Source: Streptomyces niger (GTDB lineage Bacteria > Actinomycetota > Actinomycetes > Streptomycetales > Streptomycetaceae). From it: a stretch of DNA of 64,000 bases. A program made the position numbers and the translations under genes. How positions within the stretch are numbered: position 1 is the first letter of the stretch; every line of letters begins with the position of its first letter. Shown here one piece after another: positions 51,012-60,296 of the stretch. Location: the NCBI RefSeq assembly GCF_000718305.1, contig NZ_JOFQ01000001.1, positions 434,001 to 498,000 of the forward strand, in the 5' to 3' direction. A model generated the notes under the pieces. The model was not told the DNA's origin, searched no databases, and saw nothing but the letters and a program-made list of their open reading frames with translations.

Positions 51012-52556
51012 ATGCTGCTGGCCCACCTTGCCCGCGTGTCCCAAGAAGTCGCCTCGACCTCCGCGCGCTCCAAGAAGGTCGCGCTGCTGGCCGAGCTGTT
51101 CCGGGAGGCCGCGCCCGAGGACGTACCGGTCGTCATCCCGTACCTCGCCGGGCGGCTGCCCCAGGGACGCATCGGCATCGGGTGGAGTGCGCTGCGCGAT
51201 CCGGCTCCCCCGGCGGCCGACGCCACGCTCACCGTGCGCGGCGTCGACACGGCCCTGACCGAGTTGTCGAAGGTCACCGGGTCCGGGTCGCAGGGCGAAC
51301 GCCGGCGGCGGGTACAGGAACTGCTGGCCGCCGCCACCGAGCCGGAACAACGCCTCCTGACCGGCCTGCTCACGGGCGAGGTGCGCCAGGGCGCGCTGGA
51401 CGCGCTCGCCGTCGAGGCGCTCGCCGCGGCCACGGACGCACCGGCCGCCGATGTCCGCCGGGCCGTGATGCTGGGCGGCCTCCAGGAAGTGGCCCGGGAC
51501 CTGCTGGCCTACGGGCCGCCCGCGCTGGCCCGGTTCCGGCTGACCGTCGGGCGGCCGGTCGGCCCGATGCTCGCGCAGAGCGCGAAGTCACCGGCCGAGG
51601 CGGTCGCCAAGCTGGGCCCCTGCGCCGTGGAGGAGAAGCTCGACGGCATCCGCGTACAGGTGCACCGCGACGGCGGCGACGTACGCGTCCACACCCGCAC
51701 CCTGGACGACGTCACGGACCGGCTCCCCGAGGTCGTCGAGGCCGCGCTGACCCTCCCGGCCGACCGTTTCGTGCTCGACGGCGAGGTGATCGCACTGGAC
51801 GCGGGCGGCCGGCCACTCCCCTTCCAGCGCACCGCCGGGCGCTTCGGCTCGCGCGTGGACGTGGCCGCAGCACAGGCCGCGCTGCCCCTGTCGCCGGTCT
51901 TCTTCGACGTCCTGTACGCCGACGATCGGGACCTGATGGACCTGCCCTTCGAGGAGCGTCACGCGGAGCTGGCCCGCCTCGTGCCGGAGCCGATGCGCGT
52001 CCGCCGGGTCGTCGTCCAGGAGTCCGGCGGTGCGGCGGCCCTGGAGGCGGTGGAGGATTTCTGGGCGGCGACGCTGCGCCGCGGCCACGAAGGCGTCGTC
52101 GTGAAGGGGCTCGCCGCGCCCTACAGTGCGGGGCGGCGCGGCGCCTCGTGGCTCAAGGTGAAGCCGGTGCACACCCTCGACCTCGTCGTCCTGGCTGCCG
52201 AGTGGGGCCACGGCCGCCGCTCCGGGAAGCTGTCCAACCTCCACCTCGGGGCCCGCGCGGAGGACGGCTCGTTCGTCATGCTCGGCAAGACCTTCAAGGG
52301 CCTCACGGACGCCGTGCTGGCCTGGCAGACCGAGCGGCTGCGCGAACTTGCCGTGGACGAGAGCGGGTACGTGGTGACCGTCCGCCCGGAACTGGTCGTG
52401 GAGATCGCCTACGACGGCCTCCAGACCTCCTCCCGCTACCCGGCCGGGGTGACCCTGCGGTTCGCCCGGGTCGTGCGGTACCGCGAGGACAAGACCCCCG
52501 AGGAGGCCGACACGGTGAAGAGCGTCCTCGCGGCCCATGGCGTGCCGGAATCATGA
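51012..52556 (+). CDS. ligB: ATP-dependent DNA ligase (LigB type)
   Basis: A 514-residue nick-sealing enzyme. An N-terminal DNA-binding domain (1-185) precedes the nucleotidyltransferase domain with the adenylated Lys209 in KLDG (209-212) and motifs FVLDGEVIA, EGVVVK and WLKVKP, then an OB-fold. The length matches Mycobacterium LigB (about 507), a non-essential repair ligase of actinobacteria. The ATG at 51012 was chosen because the fold starts there; a reading from 50886 adds unrelated residues. Its stop overlaps the Nudix gene start, so the two are one operon. Confidence 0.9.
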   Translation: MLLAHLARVSQEVASTSARSKKVALLAELFREAAPEDVPVVIPYLAGRLPQGRIGIGWSALRDPAPPAADATLTVRGVDTALTELSKVTGSGSQGERRRRVQELLAAATEPEQRLLTGLLTGEVRQGALDALAVEALAAATDAPAADVRRAVMLGGLQEVARDLLAYGPPALARFRLTVGRPVGPMLAQSAKSPAEAVAKLGPCAVEEKLDGIRVQVHRDGGDVRVHTRTLDDVTDRLPEVVEAALTLPADRFVLDGEVIALDAGGRPLPFQRTAGRFGSRVDVAAAQAALPLSPVFFDVLYADDRDLMDLPFEERHAELARLVPEPMRVRRVVVQESGGAAALEAVEDFWAATLRRGHEGVVVKGLAAPYSAGRRGASWLKVKPVHTLDLVVLAAEWGHGRRSGKLSNLHLGARAEDGSFVMLGKTFKGLTDAVLAWQTERLRELAVDESGYVVTVRPELVVEIAYDGLQTSSRYPAGVTLRFARVVRYREDKTPEEADTVKSVLAAHGVPES

Positions 52557-53035
52557 CCGGCAAACGGAGCGCCGGGCTGCTGCTGTACCGCCGCGCCGGC
52601 ACGGATGTCGAGCTGCTGCTGGCCCACATGGGCGGGCCCCTGTGGGCACGCCGTACGGCCGGCGCGTGGACGGTCCCCAAGGGTGAGTACGTACCGCCGG
52701 AGGAACCGCTCGCGGCCGCCCTGCGGGAGTTCGAGGAGGAACTGGGCCTGCCGCCGCCGGACGGGCCGTACGTCCCGCTGGGCGAGGTCCGCCAGTCGGG
52801 CGGCAAGACGGTCACCGCCTGGGCCGCCGAGTCCGACCTCGACCCCGGGGCGATCGTCCCGGGCACCTTCGAGACGGAGTGGCCCAAAGGCTCCGGCGTC
52901 GTCCGCTCCTTCCCGGAGATCGACCGGGTGGCCTGGTACGGGCCGGACCCCGCCAAGGAAGTGCTCGTCACCGCCCAGCGCGCCTTCGTGGACCGCCTCC
53001 TCGCCCACCTGAAGGACGACCCCTCGCCCCTGTGA
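52553..53035 (+). CDS. Nudix hydrolase
   Basis: A 160-residue Nudix protein. The box runs from Gly44 with GEYVPPEEPLAAALREFEEE then LGL, fitting G-x5-E-x7-R-E-x-x-E-E-x-G with REFEEELG at 58-65. The ATG overlaps the ligase stop. ATP-pyrophosphohydrolases of this kind clean the nucleotide pool or act on Ap4A-like products; pairing with a DNA ligase is common in actinobacteria. Confidence 0.88.
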   Translation: MTGKRSAGLLLYRRAGTDVELLLAHMGGPLWARRTAGAWTVPKGEYVPPEEPLAAALREFEEELGLPPPDGPYVPLGEVRQSGGKTVTAWAAESDLDPGAIVPGTFETEWPKGSGVVRSFPEIDRVAWYGPDPAKEVLVTAQRAFVDRLLAHLKDDPSPL

Positions 53036-53069
53036 AGGAGAGAGCCCCCGATTGAAGGAGAGAGCCCCC
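53033..53069. repeat. 20-bp tandem duplication after the Nudix gene
   Basis: TGAAGGAGAGAGCCCCC at 53033-53049 recurs at 53053-53069. The first copy contains the Nudix stop codon. Confidence 0.8.
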
Positions 53070-53097
53070 CGACGGTCGGCCCTCAGACGGTCGCCCC

Positions 53098-53856
53098 TCA
53101 CACCGCGGTGTCGAACAGCGCCTCCGCCTCGGTGAGCGCCTCCATGAGGCGCTGCGGGTCCGGCCGCAGGCCGGCGATGATCGCGTCGAGGCCGCGCAGC
53201 CCCGCCTGCTCCAGGAGCCGCTTCTCGTTGGTGGTCCACTCCCCGCGCGCCGCGAGGACCGCGTGCGCCGTGTCCATGGCGGCCGTGGCGAGGGCGCCGG
53301 CCACCTCGGTGGCCCGGCCGCGCGCGGCGTACGCACTCCTGGCGTACCCGAGCGTGAGCTCCGCCCGGCCGCGCCACACCGGCGGGGCCGCGGCGCGCAG
53401 CGCTTCGGGGTAGGCGGGGCGGGGCAGTTCGCCGCGCAGCACTTCATTGATGGCGAGCTCGGCGACCACGAGGTAGCTGGGGACGCCCGCCAGGTGGAAC
53501 ATCAGCGGCTCCCAGTGGAAGCGGCCCTCCCGCGCCTCGGCGAGCTCGTGCTCGACCACGTCGAGGTCCCGGTAGTGGACGTCGGCGCGCCGCCCGTCGA
53601 CGGTGAGCCAGGCGCCGCCGTTGAAGACGCCGCCGCCCCAGTCACCGAGCTCGGACACCTCGCCCTCCCAGCCGACGGCCCGCAGGTCGGCGGGGTCGAA
53701 GGCGCCGCGGTAGTAGAGCGCGAAGTCCCAGTCGCTGTCCGGGGTGTGGGTGCCCTGGGCGCGTGAGCCGCCGAGGGTGACGGCCTGCACGGTGGGCAGG
53801 GCGGCGAGCCGGTCGGCGACGTGGCCGGGGAAGTCCTGATCGGTGAGAGCAGCCAT
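53098..53856 (-). CDS. Nucleotidyltransferase-domain protein (aminoglycoside-NTase-like fold)
   Basis: A 252-residue protein with an N-terminal Pol-beta nucleotidyltransferase core: GGS at 29-31 and the metal pair Asp42-x-Asp44 in DSDWDFALYY, with a third acid in RRADVHYRD. The C-terminal half is helical. Streptomyces carry many such proteins of unknown substrate; some resemble kanamycin nucleotidyltransferases or toxin-antitoxin MNT enzymes, but no HEPN partner is adjacent. It converges on the Nudix gene. Confidence 0.8.
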   Translation of the reverse strand: MAALTDQDFPGHVADRLAALPTVQAVTLGGSRAQGTHTPDSDWDFALYYRGAFDPADLRAVGWEGEVSELGDWGGGVFNGGAWLTVDGRRADVHYRDLDVVEHELAEAREGRFHWEPLMFHLAGVPSYLVVAELAINEVLRGELPRPAYPEALRAAAPPVWRGRAELTLGYARSAYAARGRATEVAGALATAAMDTAHAVLAARGEWTTNEKRLLEQAGLRGLDAIIAGLRPDPQRLMEALTEAEALFDTAV

Positions 53857-54005
53857 GCGGGTGCCGTTCCTTCGCGGGTGTCCGAAGACGGGTGACGGGC
53901 GGGTGGCGGGCGGAGGCCGGGCGTTCGGGTGACGGCGGCCCCCGAAGGCGGCTTCCGGCGCCGGGACCGAGGATATGCGCCGTGGCTGCGGGTACCCGTG
54001 GGCGC

Positions 54006-54539
54006 ATGACGAAGCGCACCGTGACCCGTTCCGTTCCGCGCGGCCCGCGAGGCGACCGGCTCGCGCTGCTCGGCGTCTATCTCAACGACCACCTGGCCGG
54101 GGCGACCTTCGGTACGCAGCTGGCGCGCCGGCTGGCGAAGAACCCGGTGGACGCCGCGTCCGGCGACACGCTCAGGACGCTGGCCACCGAGATCACGGCC
54201 GACCGGGCGGCCCTGTTGCGCCTCATGAAGGACCTCGGCATCCGGGCCCGGGGCTACAAGGCCGGGGCGGGCTGGGCCGCCGAGAAGATCGGCCGGTTGA
54301 AGCGCAACCGCCGGCTGCTGTCCCGCTCGCCGCTGAGCCCGCTCCTGGAGCTGGAGGCGCTGCGGCTCGGCGTGGCCGGCAAGGCGGCGGGCTGGCGGAC
54401 GCTGCGCGAGCTGGCGGAGACCGACGCCCGCCTGGACGCCGCCCGCCTCGACGACCTCCTGGAGCGCGCCGACCGCCAGGCCGAGACCCTGGAACAGCTC
54501 CGCGTCCGGCAGGCCGCCGAGAGCTTCCGTACCGCCTGA
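54006..54539 (+). CDS. Conserved helical protein, ferritin-like
   Basis: A 177-residue, all-helical protein. RLALLGVYLNDHLAGATFGT and LRTLATEITADRAALLRLMK look like the first two helices of a four-helix ferritin-like bundle; ELEALRLGVAGKAAGWRTL and the closing helix complete it. Few carboxylates line up as E-x-x-H pairs, so iron binding is uncertain. The ATG at 54006 precedes the conserved part. It lies immediately upstream of two iron/oxygen-type proteins, in the same direction. Confidence 0.65.
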   Translation: MTKRTVTRSVPRGPRGDRLALLGVYLNDHLAGATFGTQLARRLAKNPVDAASGDTLRTLATEITADRAALLRLMKDLGIRARGYKAGAGWAAEKIGRLKRNRRLLSRSPLSPLLELEALRLGVAGKAAGWRTLRELAETDARLDAARLDDLLERADRQAETLEQLRVRQAAESFRTA

Positions 54540-54661
54540 CCTCGCGCGTACGCCTCGCCCCTCGCCCAGGGCCCGACAGCGGCGAGCCGAGGAGGCTTCG
54601 CCGCCGGGAGCGGGGGTACTCCGGCGTCCTCGGATCCACTCCGACCGCCCGGGAGGCCGTC

Positions 54662-55864
54662 GTGCCGTTCAATCCCTTGGAGCAGCGGGGCATTCCGCTG
54701 GACCGCCAGCTGCGCAACTGGCGGGAGCTGAACGTGACCCCGATCGACCCCGACCACTGCGACCCGTACACCCGGTGCCGGATCATCACGATGAACGGCA
54801 TCGAGGTGGAGGCGATCCTCTTCAGCCACCAGTTCGCCCGGCACTGCAAGGACCCGGAGGTCAAGCGGCAGCTGGCGCGTACCCGGTACATCGAGTCGCA
54901 GCAGCAGAAGGCGGTGAACTGGCTGCTGCCGGGGGTGTCGTCGGTGCTGGAGACGACCCTCGCCTATGAGCAGGTGGCGGTGGACCTGACCGCGTGGGTG
55001 GCGCGCAGCGAGCCGGACCCGTACCTGAAGCAGGCGTACCAGTTCGGCGTCCTGGAGGACTTCGACCACCTGTACCGGTACGCGAACCTCTACGAGATGA
55101 TCGAGCACCGCAAGGCGGAGTCGGTCGTGGACGGGCTCACCGAGGTCATGCCGGGGCGACCGACCCGTATGCACCACCGCAACCCCGTCGACAACGTGCG
55201 CGAGCCCTACGACAAGGCCCGTACCGATCCGCTGTCGAAGCTGCACGCGCTGACGGTGATGTCGGCCGAGCAGCAGACGATGAACTTCTACATGAACGTC
55301 GGCCCGACGTACATGGAGCCGATCGCCCGCCGGCTGTACCAGGAGATCGGGCTCATCGAGGAGGAGCACGTCACACACTACGAGTCCCTGGTGGACCCGG
55401 GCGAGACCTGGTGGGAGCAGCTGGTCGATCACGAGTACAACGAGTGCTACCTCTACCACTCCTTCATGGAGCAGGAGAGCGACCCGAAGGTGAAGGCCAT
55501 CTGGGAGCTGCACCTGAACATGGAGCTGGAACACCTCCACCGCGCGTGCGACCTGATGCGCCGCCACGACGAGCGGGACCCTGCCGAGGTGCTGGCGCCC
55601 GAGCTGCCGAACGTGCTGACGTTCGAACCCAACAAGACGTACCTGCGCGAACTGATCGCCGACCAGCTCGACCTCACCACGCTGGGCACCGGGTACGTGC
55701 GCGAGGCGCACGAGCGCTTCCAGGCGATGCAGGAGGCGCTGCACGGTGACGAGGCGCCGCCGAGCGACCGTGTCATCGCGGAGCACCACCAGACCTTCGG
55801 CCGCGAGTACCGGGTGCAGACCGAGGGCGACCACCCCGTGCCCGCGCTGCGCGAGAACAGCTGA
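54662..55864 (+). CDS. Large ferritin-like di-iron family protein
   Basis: A 400-residue helical protein. E-x-x-H type pairs are plentiful: GIEVEAILFSHQFARH, EDFDHLYRYAN, LYQEIGLIEEEHVTHYESL and LNMELEHLHRA; together they suggest one or two diiron sites in a double bundle. The GTG at 54662 has GGGAGG at five-base spacing. It is followed 30 bases later by a hemerythrin-like gene in the same direction, suggesting a shared role in oxygen, peroxide or iron handling. Enzymatic function is unknown. Confidence 0.72.
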   Translation: MPFNPLEQRGIPLDRQLRNWRELNVTPIDPDHCDPYTRCRIITMNGIEVEAILFSHQFARHCKDPEVKRQLARTRYIESQQQKAVNWLLPGVSSVLETTLAYEQVAVDLTAWVARSEPDPYLKQAYQFGVLEDFDHLYRYANLYEMIEHRKAESVVDGLTEVMPGRPTRMHHRNPVDNVREPYDKARTDPLSKLHALTVMSAEQQTMNFYMNVGPTYMEPIARRLYQEIGLIEEEHVTHYESLVDPGETWWEQLVDHEYNECYLYHSFMEQESDPKVKAIWELHLNMELEHLHRACDLMRRHDERDPAEVLAPELPNVLTFEPNKTYLRELIADQLDLTTLGTGYVREAHERFQAMQEALHGDEAPPSDRVIAEHHQTFGREYRVQTEGDHPVPALRENS

Positions 55865-55893
55865 GACCACCGCATCGACGCCTGGAGGACACG

Positions 55894-56481
55894 GTGAGCC
55901 CGACGACGGCACCCACCCCCGCACCCGCACCCGAACAGGACGTGGTCGCTCTGCTCATGGCGCAGCACGGGGAGATCCGCAATCTCTTCGACGAGGTCGA
56001 GCAGTCCGTCGGCGACGCCCGCCGGGACGCCTTCCGACGCCTGGTGCGGACGCTGGCCGTGCACGAGACCGCCGAGGAGGAGGTCGTCCATCCGTACGTG
56101 AAGCGCACCGTCGACGGGGGCGCGGACCTCGTGGCGGAGCGGCTGGCCGAGGAGAATGCCGCCAAGGAGGCACTGAGCGAGCTGGACGGGATGGCCCCGG
56201 AGCACTCCGCCTTCCTGCCCCGGCTGCTGGAGCTGCGTACCGCGGTGATGCAGCACGCCCGCGCCGAGGAGCGGTACGAGTTCGCCCAGTTGCGGCGGCT
56301 GCACGACGCCGGCCGGCTGGCCGCGATGGCCAAGGCCGTGCGGGCGGCCGAGGCCATCGCCCCCACCCACCCGCACCCCGGCACCGAGAGCGCCGCGAAG
56401 AACCTCGCCGTCGGCCCCGTGGCGGCGGTCATGGACCGGGCCCGGGACGCCATCCGCAAGGTCATGGGCAAGGACGGCTGA
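55894..56481 (+). CDS. Hemerythrin-like HHE-domain protein
   Basis: A 195-residue protein. His and Glu ligands of the diiron site are in QHGEIRNLFDEVE (first helix), HETAEEEVVHPYV (second) and QHARAEERYEFAQL (fourth), as in bacterial hemerythrins that bind oxygen or sense redox state. The first 15 residues are Thr/Pro-rich. GTG at 55894 with GGAGG. It completes a tandem with the ferritin-like gene. Confidence 0.85.
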   Translation: MSPTTAPTPAPAPEQDVVALLMAQHGEIRNLFDEVEQSVGDARRDAFRRLVRTLAVHETAEEEVVHPYVKRTVDGGADLVAERLAEENAAKEALSELDGMAPEHSAFLPRLLELRTAVMQHARAEERYEFAQLRRLHDAGRLAAMAKAVRAAEAIAPTHPHPGTESAAKNLAVGPVAAVMDRARDAIRKVMGKDG

Positions 56482-56509
56482 CCGCGGCGCCTTCGGCACC
56501 CGGGCCTCA

Positions 56510-57691
56510 TCAAGGCGTCAGTGAGGCCCGGGAGTTGAGTACGGCCACGTCGCTGCCCGTGGCATGCCGGTAGGTGCCGGTGATGCGGGCCAGCTCCTGC
56601 GGGGTCCGGCCGGCGGCCCGGTGCATCGCGCGGTTGGCCCGCACCACGGCGGCGGTCGCGGCGCGGCGTGCGGACTCGTAGCGGGCCAGTCCCTCCGGTA
56701 CGTCGGGGGCGGAGGCGAGGGCGTGGGCGAGTACGCGGGCGTCGACGATCGCCTGGGACCCGCCGTTGGCGCCGACGGGGTACATCGGGTGCGCGGCGTC
56801 ACCGAGCAGGGTGACCCGGCCGCGCCCCCAGGTGGGCAGCGGGTCGCGGTCGACCATGGGGTACTGCAGGAGGACGTCGCTGCGCGCCACCAGGCCCGGT
56901 ACGTCGAGCCAGCCGAGCTCCCAGTCCGCGACGTGCGGCAGGACGTCCGCCGGGCGGCCGGCGCGGTTCCAGCCGGCGTCCTCGGCGAGCGGTTGCGCCT
57001 CGGCCTCCCGGACCAGGAGGACCCAGTTGATGCGGCCGCGGCCGATCGGGTACGCGACCAGTTCCGCGTCCTCCCCGGTCACGATGGTCATCGAGGAGCC
57101 GGTGAGGAACGGCGGGGCCTGGGTCACCCCGCGCCACATGCGGATGCCCGACCACCGCGGTGGGCCGTCCTGCGGGTGCAGCCGGGCCCTGACCACCGAG
57201 TGCAGGCCGTCGGCGCCGACGAGCGCGGTGGCGTCGTACTCCCGCTCCTCCCCCGTCGCCCGGTCGAGGAGCCGGGCCCGGACGCCGTCCGTCCGCTCCT
57301 CGAAGCCCACCAGGCGGGTCCCGGTGCGGACGGCGTCGGCGCCCAGCCGCTCGCGGACCGCGGCGAGGAGCAGCAGCTGCAGTTCGCCGCGGTGGACGGA
57401 GTACTGGGGCCAGTGGTAGCCCTGCGCCCGGCCGCACAGGTCGGTGAAGATCCGCCGGCCGGTCCGGTCGGTGTAGACGTTCTCGGCGGTGGCCACGCCG
57501 AGCGCCGCGAGGCCGTCGGCGAGGCCCAGTTCGGTCAGCTCGCGTACCGCGTGCGGCAGCAGGTTGATCCCGACGCCGAGCGGCCGGACGTCGCGGGCGC
57601 TCTCCACCACGGTCGCGTCGGTCCCGGCGGCGTGCAGGCTCAGCGCCGCGGTCAGCCCGCCGATGCCGGCGCCTGCGACGAGGACGGTCAT
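56510..57691 (-). CDS. FAD-dependent aromatic monooxygenase (salicylate-hydroxylase-like)
   Basis: A 393-residue class A flavoprotein hydroxylase. GAGIGGL (near 6-12) is the first FAD motif, ALVGADGLHSVVR (DG region) and GRVTLLGDAAHPMYPVGANG (GD motif) the other two. The ATG overlaps the stop of the SnoaL-like gene (ATGA). A divergent LysR gene probably controls both. The substrate is likely a phenolic or polycyclic aromatic, not identifiable from sequence. Confidence 0.88.
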   Translation of the reverse strand: MTVLVAGAGIGGLTAALSLHAAGTDATVVESARDVRPLGVGINLLPHAVRELTELGLADGLAALGVATAENVYTDRTGRRIFTDLCGRAQGYHWPQYSVHRGELQLLLLAAVRERLGADAVRTGTRLVGFEERTDGVRARLLDRATGEEREYDATALVGADGLHSVVRARLHPQDGPPRWSGIRMWRGVTQAPPFLTGSSMTIVTGEDAELVAYPIGRGRINWVLLVREAEAQPLAEDAGWNRAGRPADVLPHVADWELGWLDVPGLVARSDVLLQYPMVDRDPLPTWGRGRVTLLGDAAHPMYPVGANGGSQAIVDARVLAHALASAPDVPEGLARYESARRAATAAVVRANRAMHRAAGRTPQELARITGTYRHATGSDVAVLNSRASLTP

Positions 57692-58083
57692 CGTCCGGCC
57701 TCTGCTGCGGGAGCCGCGGGGGCCGCAGGGACCTCCGGGCGGTCCATGATGCGCAGCCAGGTGCCGTCGGGCCGGCGGCGCGCGACCTGGACCCGGCCCC
57801 CCGCGCCGTCGGCGGGCCGGGTGGCGGTCAGGGCGAGGTCGCCGTACCGGACCGTCGGCAGCGGCTCCTCCTCGGCGAACGGCAGTGGCGCGTGGGCCAC
57901 CAGCCGCTCGCACACGGCGCGGATCGCGTCGCGGCCCACGGTGACGGAGCCCGGCGGGTAGGCGAGGACGGCGTCGGGTGCGTACAGCTCGGCCAGCCCT
58001 TCGGCGTCCCGGGCGTTGGCGCGGGCCACGAAGAGCCGGGCCAGGTCCTCGGGGGTGGTGGCGCGTGCACGGGTCTCGGTCAT
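57688..58083 (-). CDS. SnoaL-like (NTF2-fold) protein
   Basis: A 131-residue protein with PEDLARLFVARANARDAEGL then YAPDAVLAYPPG, the start of a SnoaL/ketosteroid-isomerase-like cone, and GTWLRIMDRPEV near the end. GGAGGAACCGCC precedes the ATG. It is co-translated with the FAD monooxygenase and may handle its product or substrate, as in aromatic polyketide or catabolic clusters. Confidence 0.83.
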   Translation of the reverse strand: MTETRARATTPEDLARLFVARANARDAEGLAELYAPDAVLAYPPGSVTVGRDAIRAVCERLVAHAPLPFAEEEPLPTVRYGDLALTATRPADGAGGRVQVARRRPDGTWLRIMDRPEVPAAPAAPAAEAGR

Positions 58084-58163
58084 GGCGGTTCCTCCCTCGT
58101 CTCCGCGGCCGGTCGGTCCGCGTGTCTCCACTCTCGTCCGACGTCGGTGAGAAGTCCAAGAGA

Positions 58164-58181
58164 TGATGAGTCTGCGTATCA
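58164..58181. promoter_or_regulatory. LysR-type operator candidate
   Basis: TGAT-N10-ATCA (58164-58167, 58178-58181) lies in the divergent gap between the SnoaL/monooxygenase operon and the LysR gene, one base short of the classic T-N11-A spacing. Confidence 0.4.
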
Positions 58182-58214
58182 GAAGCAATGGTTATGACGG
58201 GCTAGACTCCGGTC

Positions 58215-59102
58215 ATGGAGCTTCATCAGTTGCAGTACTTCGTCGCCGTGGCCGAGGAGCGGAACTTCACCCGGGCCGCGGAGCGGCTGCACGTCGCCCA
58301 GCCCGGGGTGAGCGCGCAGATCCGGCGGCTGGAGCGGGAGCTGGGGCAGGAGCTGCTGGACCGCTCGGGGCGCGCGGTGCGGCTGACCGAGGTGGGGGCT
58401 GCCGTCCTGCCGTACGCGCGGGCGGCGCTGGCCGCGGTGGACGGGGCCCGGGCGGCCGTCGACGAGCTGACCGGGCTGCTGCACGGGCACGTCGCCGTGG
58501 GGACGGTGACCTCGCACCACGTCGACCTGCCGGGCCTGCTGGCGGAGTTCCACGACGCCCACCCCGCGGTCGACATCACGCTGTCCGAAGCCACGTCGGA
58601 CGCGCTCATGGAGGACCTGCGGACGGGCCGGCTGGACGCGGCGATCGTCAGCGTGGGGGCCGGCGCCCCGCCCGGTCTGGAGTTCATCGTGGTGGACGAC
58701 CAGCCGGTCGTCGCGGCGGTCGGCCCGGACCACGAACTGGCCGTCCACGAGGCCGTCTCGCTCGACACCCTGCGCGGCCGCCCGCTGATCAGCCTCCCGC
58801 ACGGTACGGGCCTGCGCGCCCGGCTCGACGAGGCGTGTGCGGCGGCGGGGTTCACGCCGCAGATCGCCTTCGAGGCGAGCAAGCCGGAGGTCCTCGCCCA
58901 GCTCGCCGCCCGCGGGCTGGGGGCCGCGATCCTGCCGGGCGCCTACGCCGAGTCACTGGCGGGACAGCTGCGGACGGTCCGCATCGATCCACCCGCACTG
59001 CGTGGGCGCCTGGTGTTCGCCTGGCGGGCCGACGGGCCGCGCAGCCCTGCGTCCCGTGCGCTGCTCGACCGGGCCCGCGCCATGCTGCACGCCGCGCCGT
59101 AG
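58215..59102 (+). CDS. LysR-type regulator
   Basis: A 295-residue LysR protein: HTH MELHQLQYFVAVAEERNFTR then AERLHVAQPGVSAQIRRLEREL, and a PBP-like effector domain. It is divergent from the monooxygenase operon, a common arrangement in which LysR activates the aromatic-degradation genes next to it (inference). Confidence 0.88.
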   Translation: MELHQLQYFVAVAEERNFTRAAERLHVAQPGVSAQIRRLERELGQELLDRSGRAVRLTEVGAAVLPYARAALAAVDGARAAVDELTGLLHGHVAVGTVTSHHVDLPGLLAEFHDAHPAVDITLSEATSDALMEDLRTGRLDAAIVSVGAGAPPGLEFIVVDDQPVVAAVGPDHELAVHEAVSLDTLRGRPLISLPHGTGLRARLDEACAAAGFTPQIAFEASKPEVLAQLAARGLGAAILPGAYAESLAGQLRTVRIDPPALRGRLVFAWRADGPRSPASRALLDRARAMLHAAP

Positions 59103-59117
59103 CCGGCCGCGGGCCCG

Positions 59118-60296
59118 TCAGCGCTGCCCGCCGGCTCCCGGCCGGCCCTCGACCGGGAGTGCCAGGTGCAGCCGGTAGCCGCCCTCGTCCGTGGGGCCGG
59201 CGGTGACGGTGCCGCCGAGGAGCCCGGCCCGTTGGCGCAGGCCGACCAGGCCGTGGGACGCGCTGGGCAGCGGGAGCGCCGGCCGGGTGGGGGCCGTGTT
59301 GGTGACGACGGCGTGCAGGGTGCCGTCCTCGGAGTGGATGCGGACCGTCGCGGTGGCGCCCGGGGCGTGCTTGCGCACGTTGGTCAGAGCCTCCTGGACG
59401 GTGCGGTAGACGGCGCGCTGGACGGTCGGCGGGAGCCCTTCGGGCAGGTCGGTCTTGAGCTCCGCCTCGATGCCGCTGCAGCTCACCAGGCGCTGGATGT
59501 CGGCGAGGGAGGGCTGCGGGGTCAGCTCGGTCGGCCGGCTGCCCGAGGCGCGCAACACGCTGACCATGTGCCGCAGCTCTTCCAGGGTCTGCACGCTGAG
59601 CCGCCGGATGGTGGCCGCCGCCTCCTTCACCGCCGGGTCGCGGGTGCCGACCTGGAGCGCCCCGGCCCGTACGGCGATCAGGCTGACCTGGTGGGAGACC
59701 ACGTCGTGCATCTCCCGTGCGAGCTGGGCGCGTTCCTTGGCGAGGACGGTCTGCGCGAGCAGCATCCGCTCGTGGTCGCGGGCCTCGGAGATCTCGGCGA
59801 GCCGCACCGACAGGTCCCGGCGGGCCTGGACGAGCTGGCCGAGGAAGACGGGCGCCGCCGCCATCGCCAGCTTGTACCCGACGTGGATCAGGGTCGAGGT
59901 GTCCTGGTAGTCGTCGTACTCCGGGTACGGCCAGGGCACGACGTGGCCCGCCACGACCGTCAGGGCGCAGATGGCCAGCACCACGCGGCGGTGGGTCAGC
60001 GAGGCGAAGGTGTACAGCGCGGCCAGCGAGGCGTACTTGGCGTCCGCGATGACGAGCGCGGGGAGCGTGAGCACGAAGGTGGTCAGCGGCAGGCGGCGGC
60101 GCAGCGCGAGGGAGAAGGCGGCGACCAGGGAGGAGGCGGTGCCCCACGGGTCGTCCGGCTCGTAGTGGGCCCAGGCGTCCAGCAGGACGGCGACGATGAG
60201 GGCGGCATCGAGCAACAGCACCGGTGGCCGCCGGGACTTCAGCAGGCCGAGCGGGCGACCGGGTCTGAGCAGTGGCCGCGTCTCCCGGGTGGTCAT
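59118..60296 (-). CDS. NarL/DesK-type sensor histidine kinase
   Basis: A 392-residue kinase. Four to five membrane helices (about 25-160) without a large outer loop are followed by HisKA_3 with REMHDVVSHQVSLIAVRAGA (phosphorylated His in M-H-D-V-V-S-H) and an HATPase with EALTNVRKHA and SHGLVGLRQR. The ATG overlaps the response regulator stop (ATGA). The signal is unknown; the membrane part may sense lipid or envelope state. Confidence 0.9.
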   Translation of the reverse strand: MTTRETRPLLRPGRPLGLLKSRRPPVLLLDAALIVAVLLDAWAHYEPDDPWGTASSLVAAFSLALRRRLPLTTFVLTLPALVIADAKYASLAALYTFASLTHRRVVLAICALTVVAGHVVPWPYPEYDDYQDTSTLIHVGYKLAMAAAPVFLGQLVQARRDLSVRLAEISEARDHERMLLAQTVLAKERAQLAREMHDVVSHQVSLIAVRAGALQVGTRDPAVKEAAATIRRLSVQTLEELRHMVSVLRASGSRPTELTPQPSLADIQRLVSCSGIEAELKTDLPEGLPPTVQRAVYRTVQEALTNVRKHAPGATATVRIHSEDGTLHAVVTNTAPTRPALPLPSASHGLVGLRQRAGLLGGTVTAGPTDEGGYRLHLALPVEGRPGAGGQR

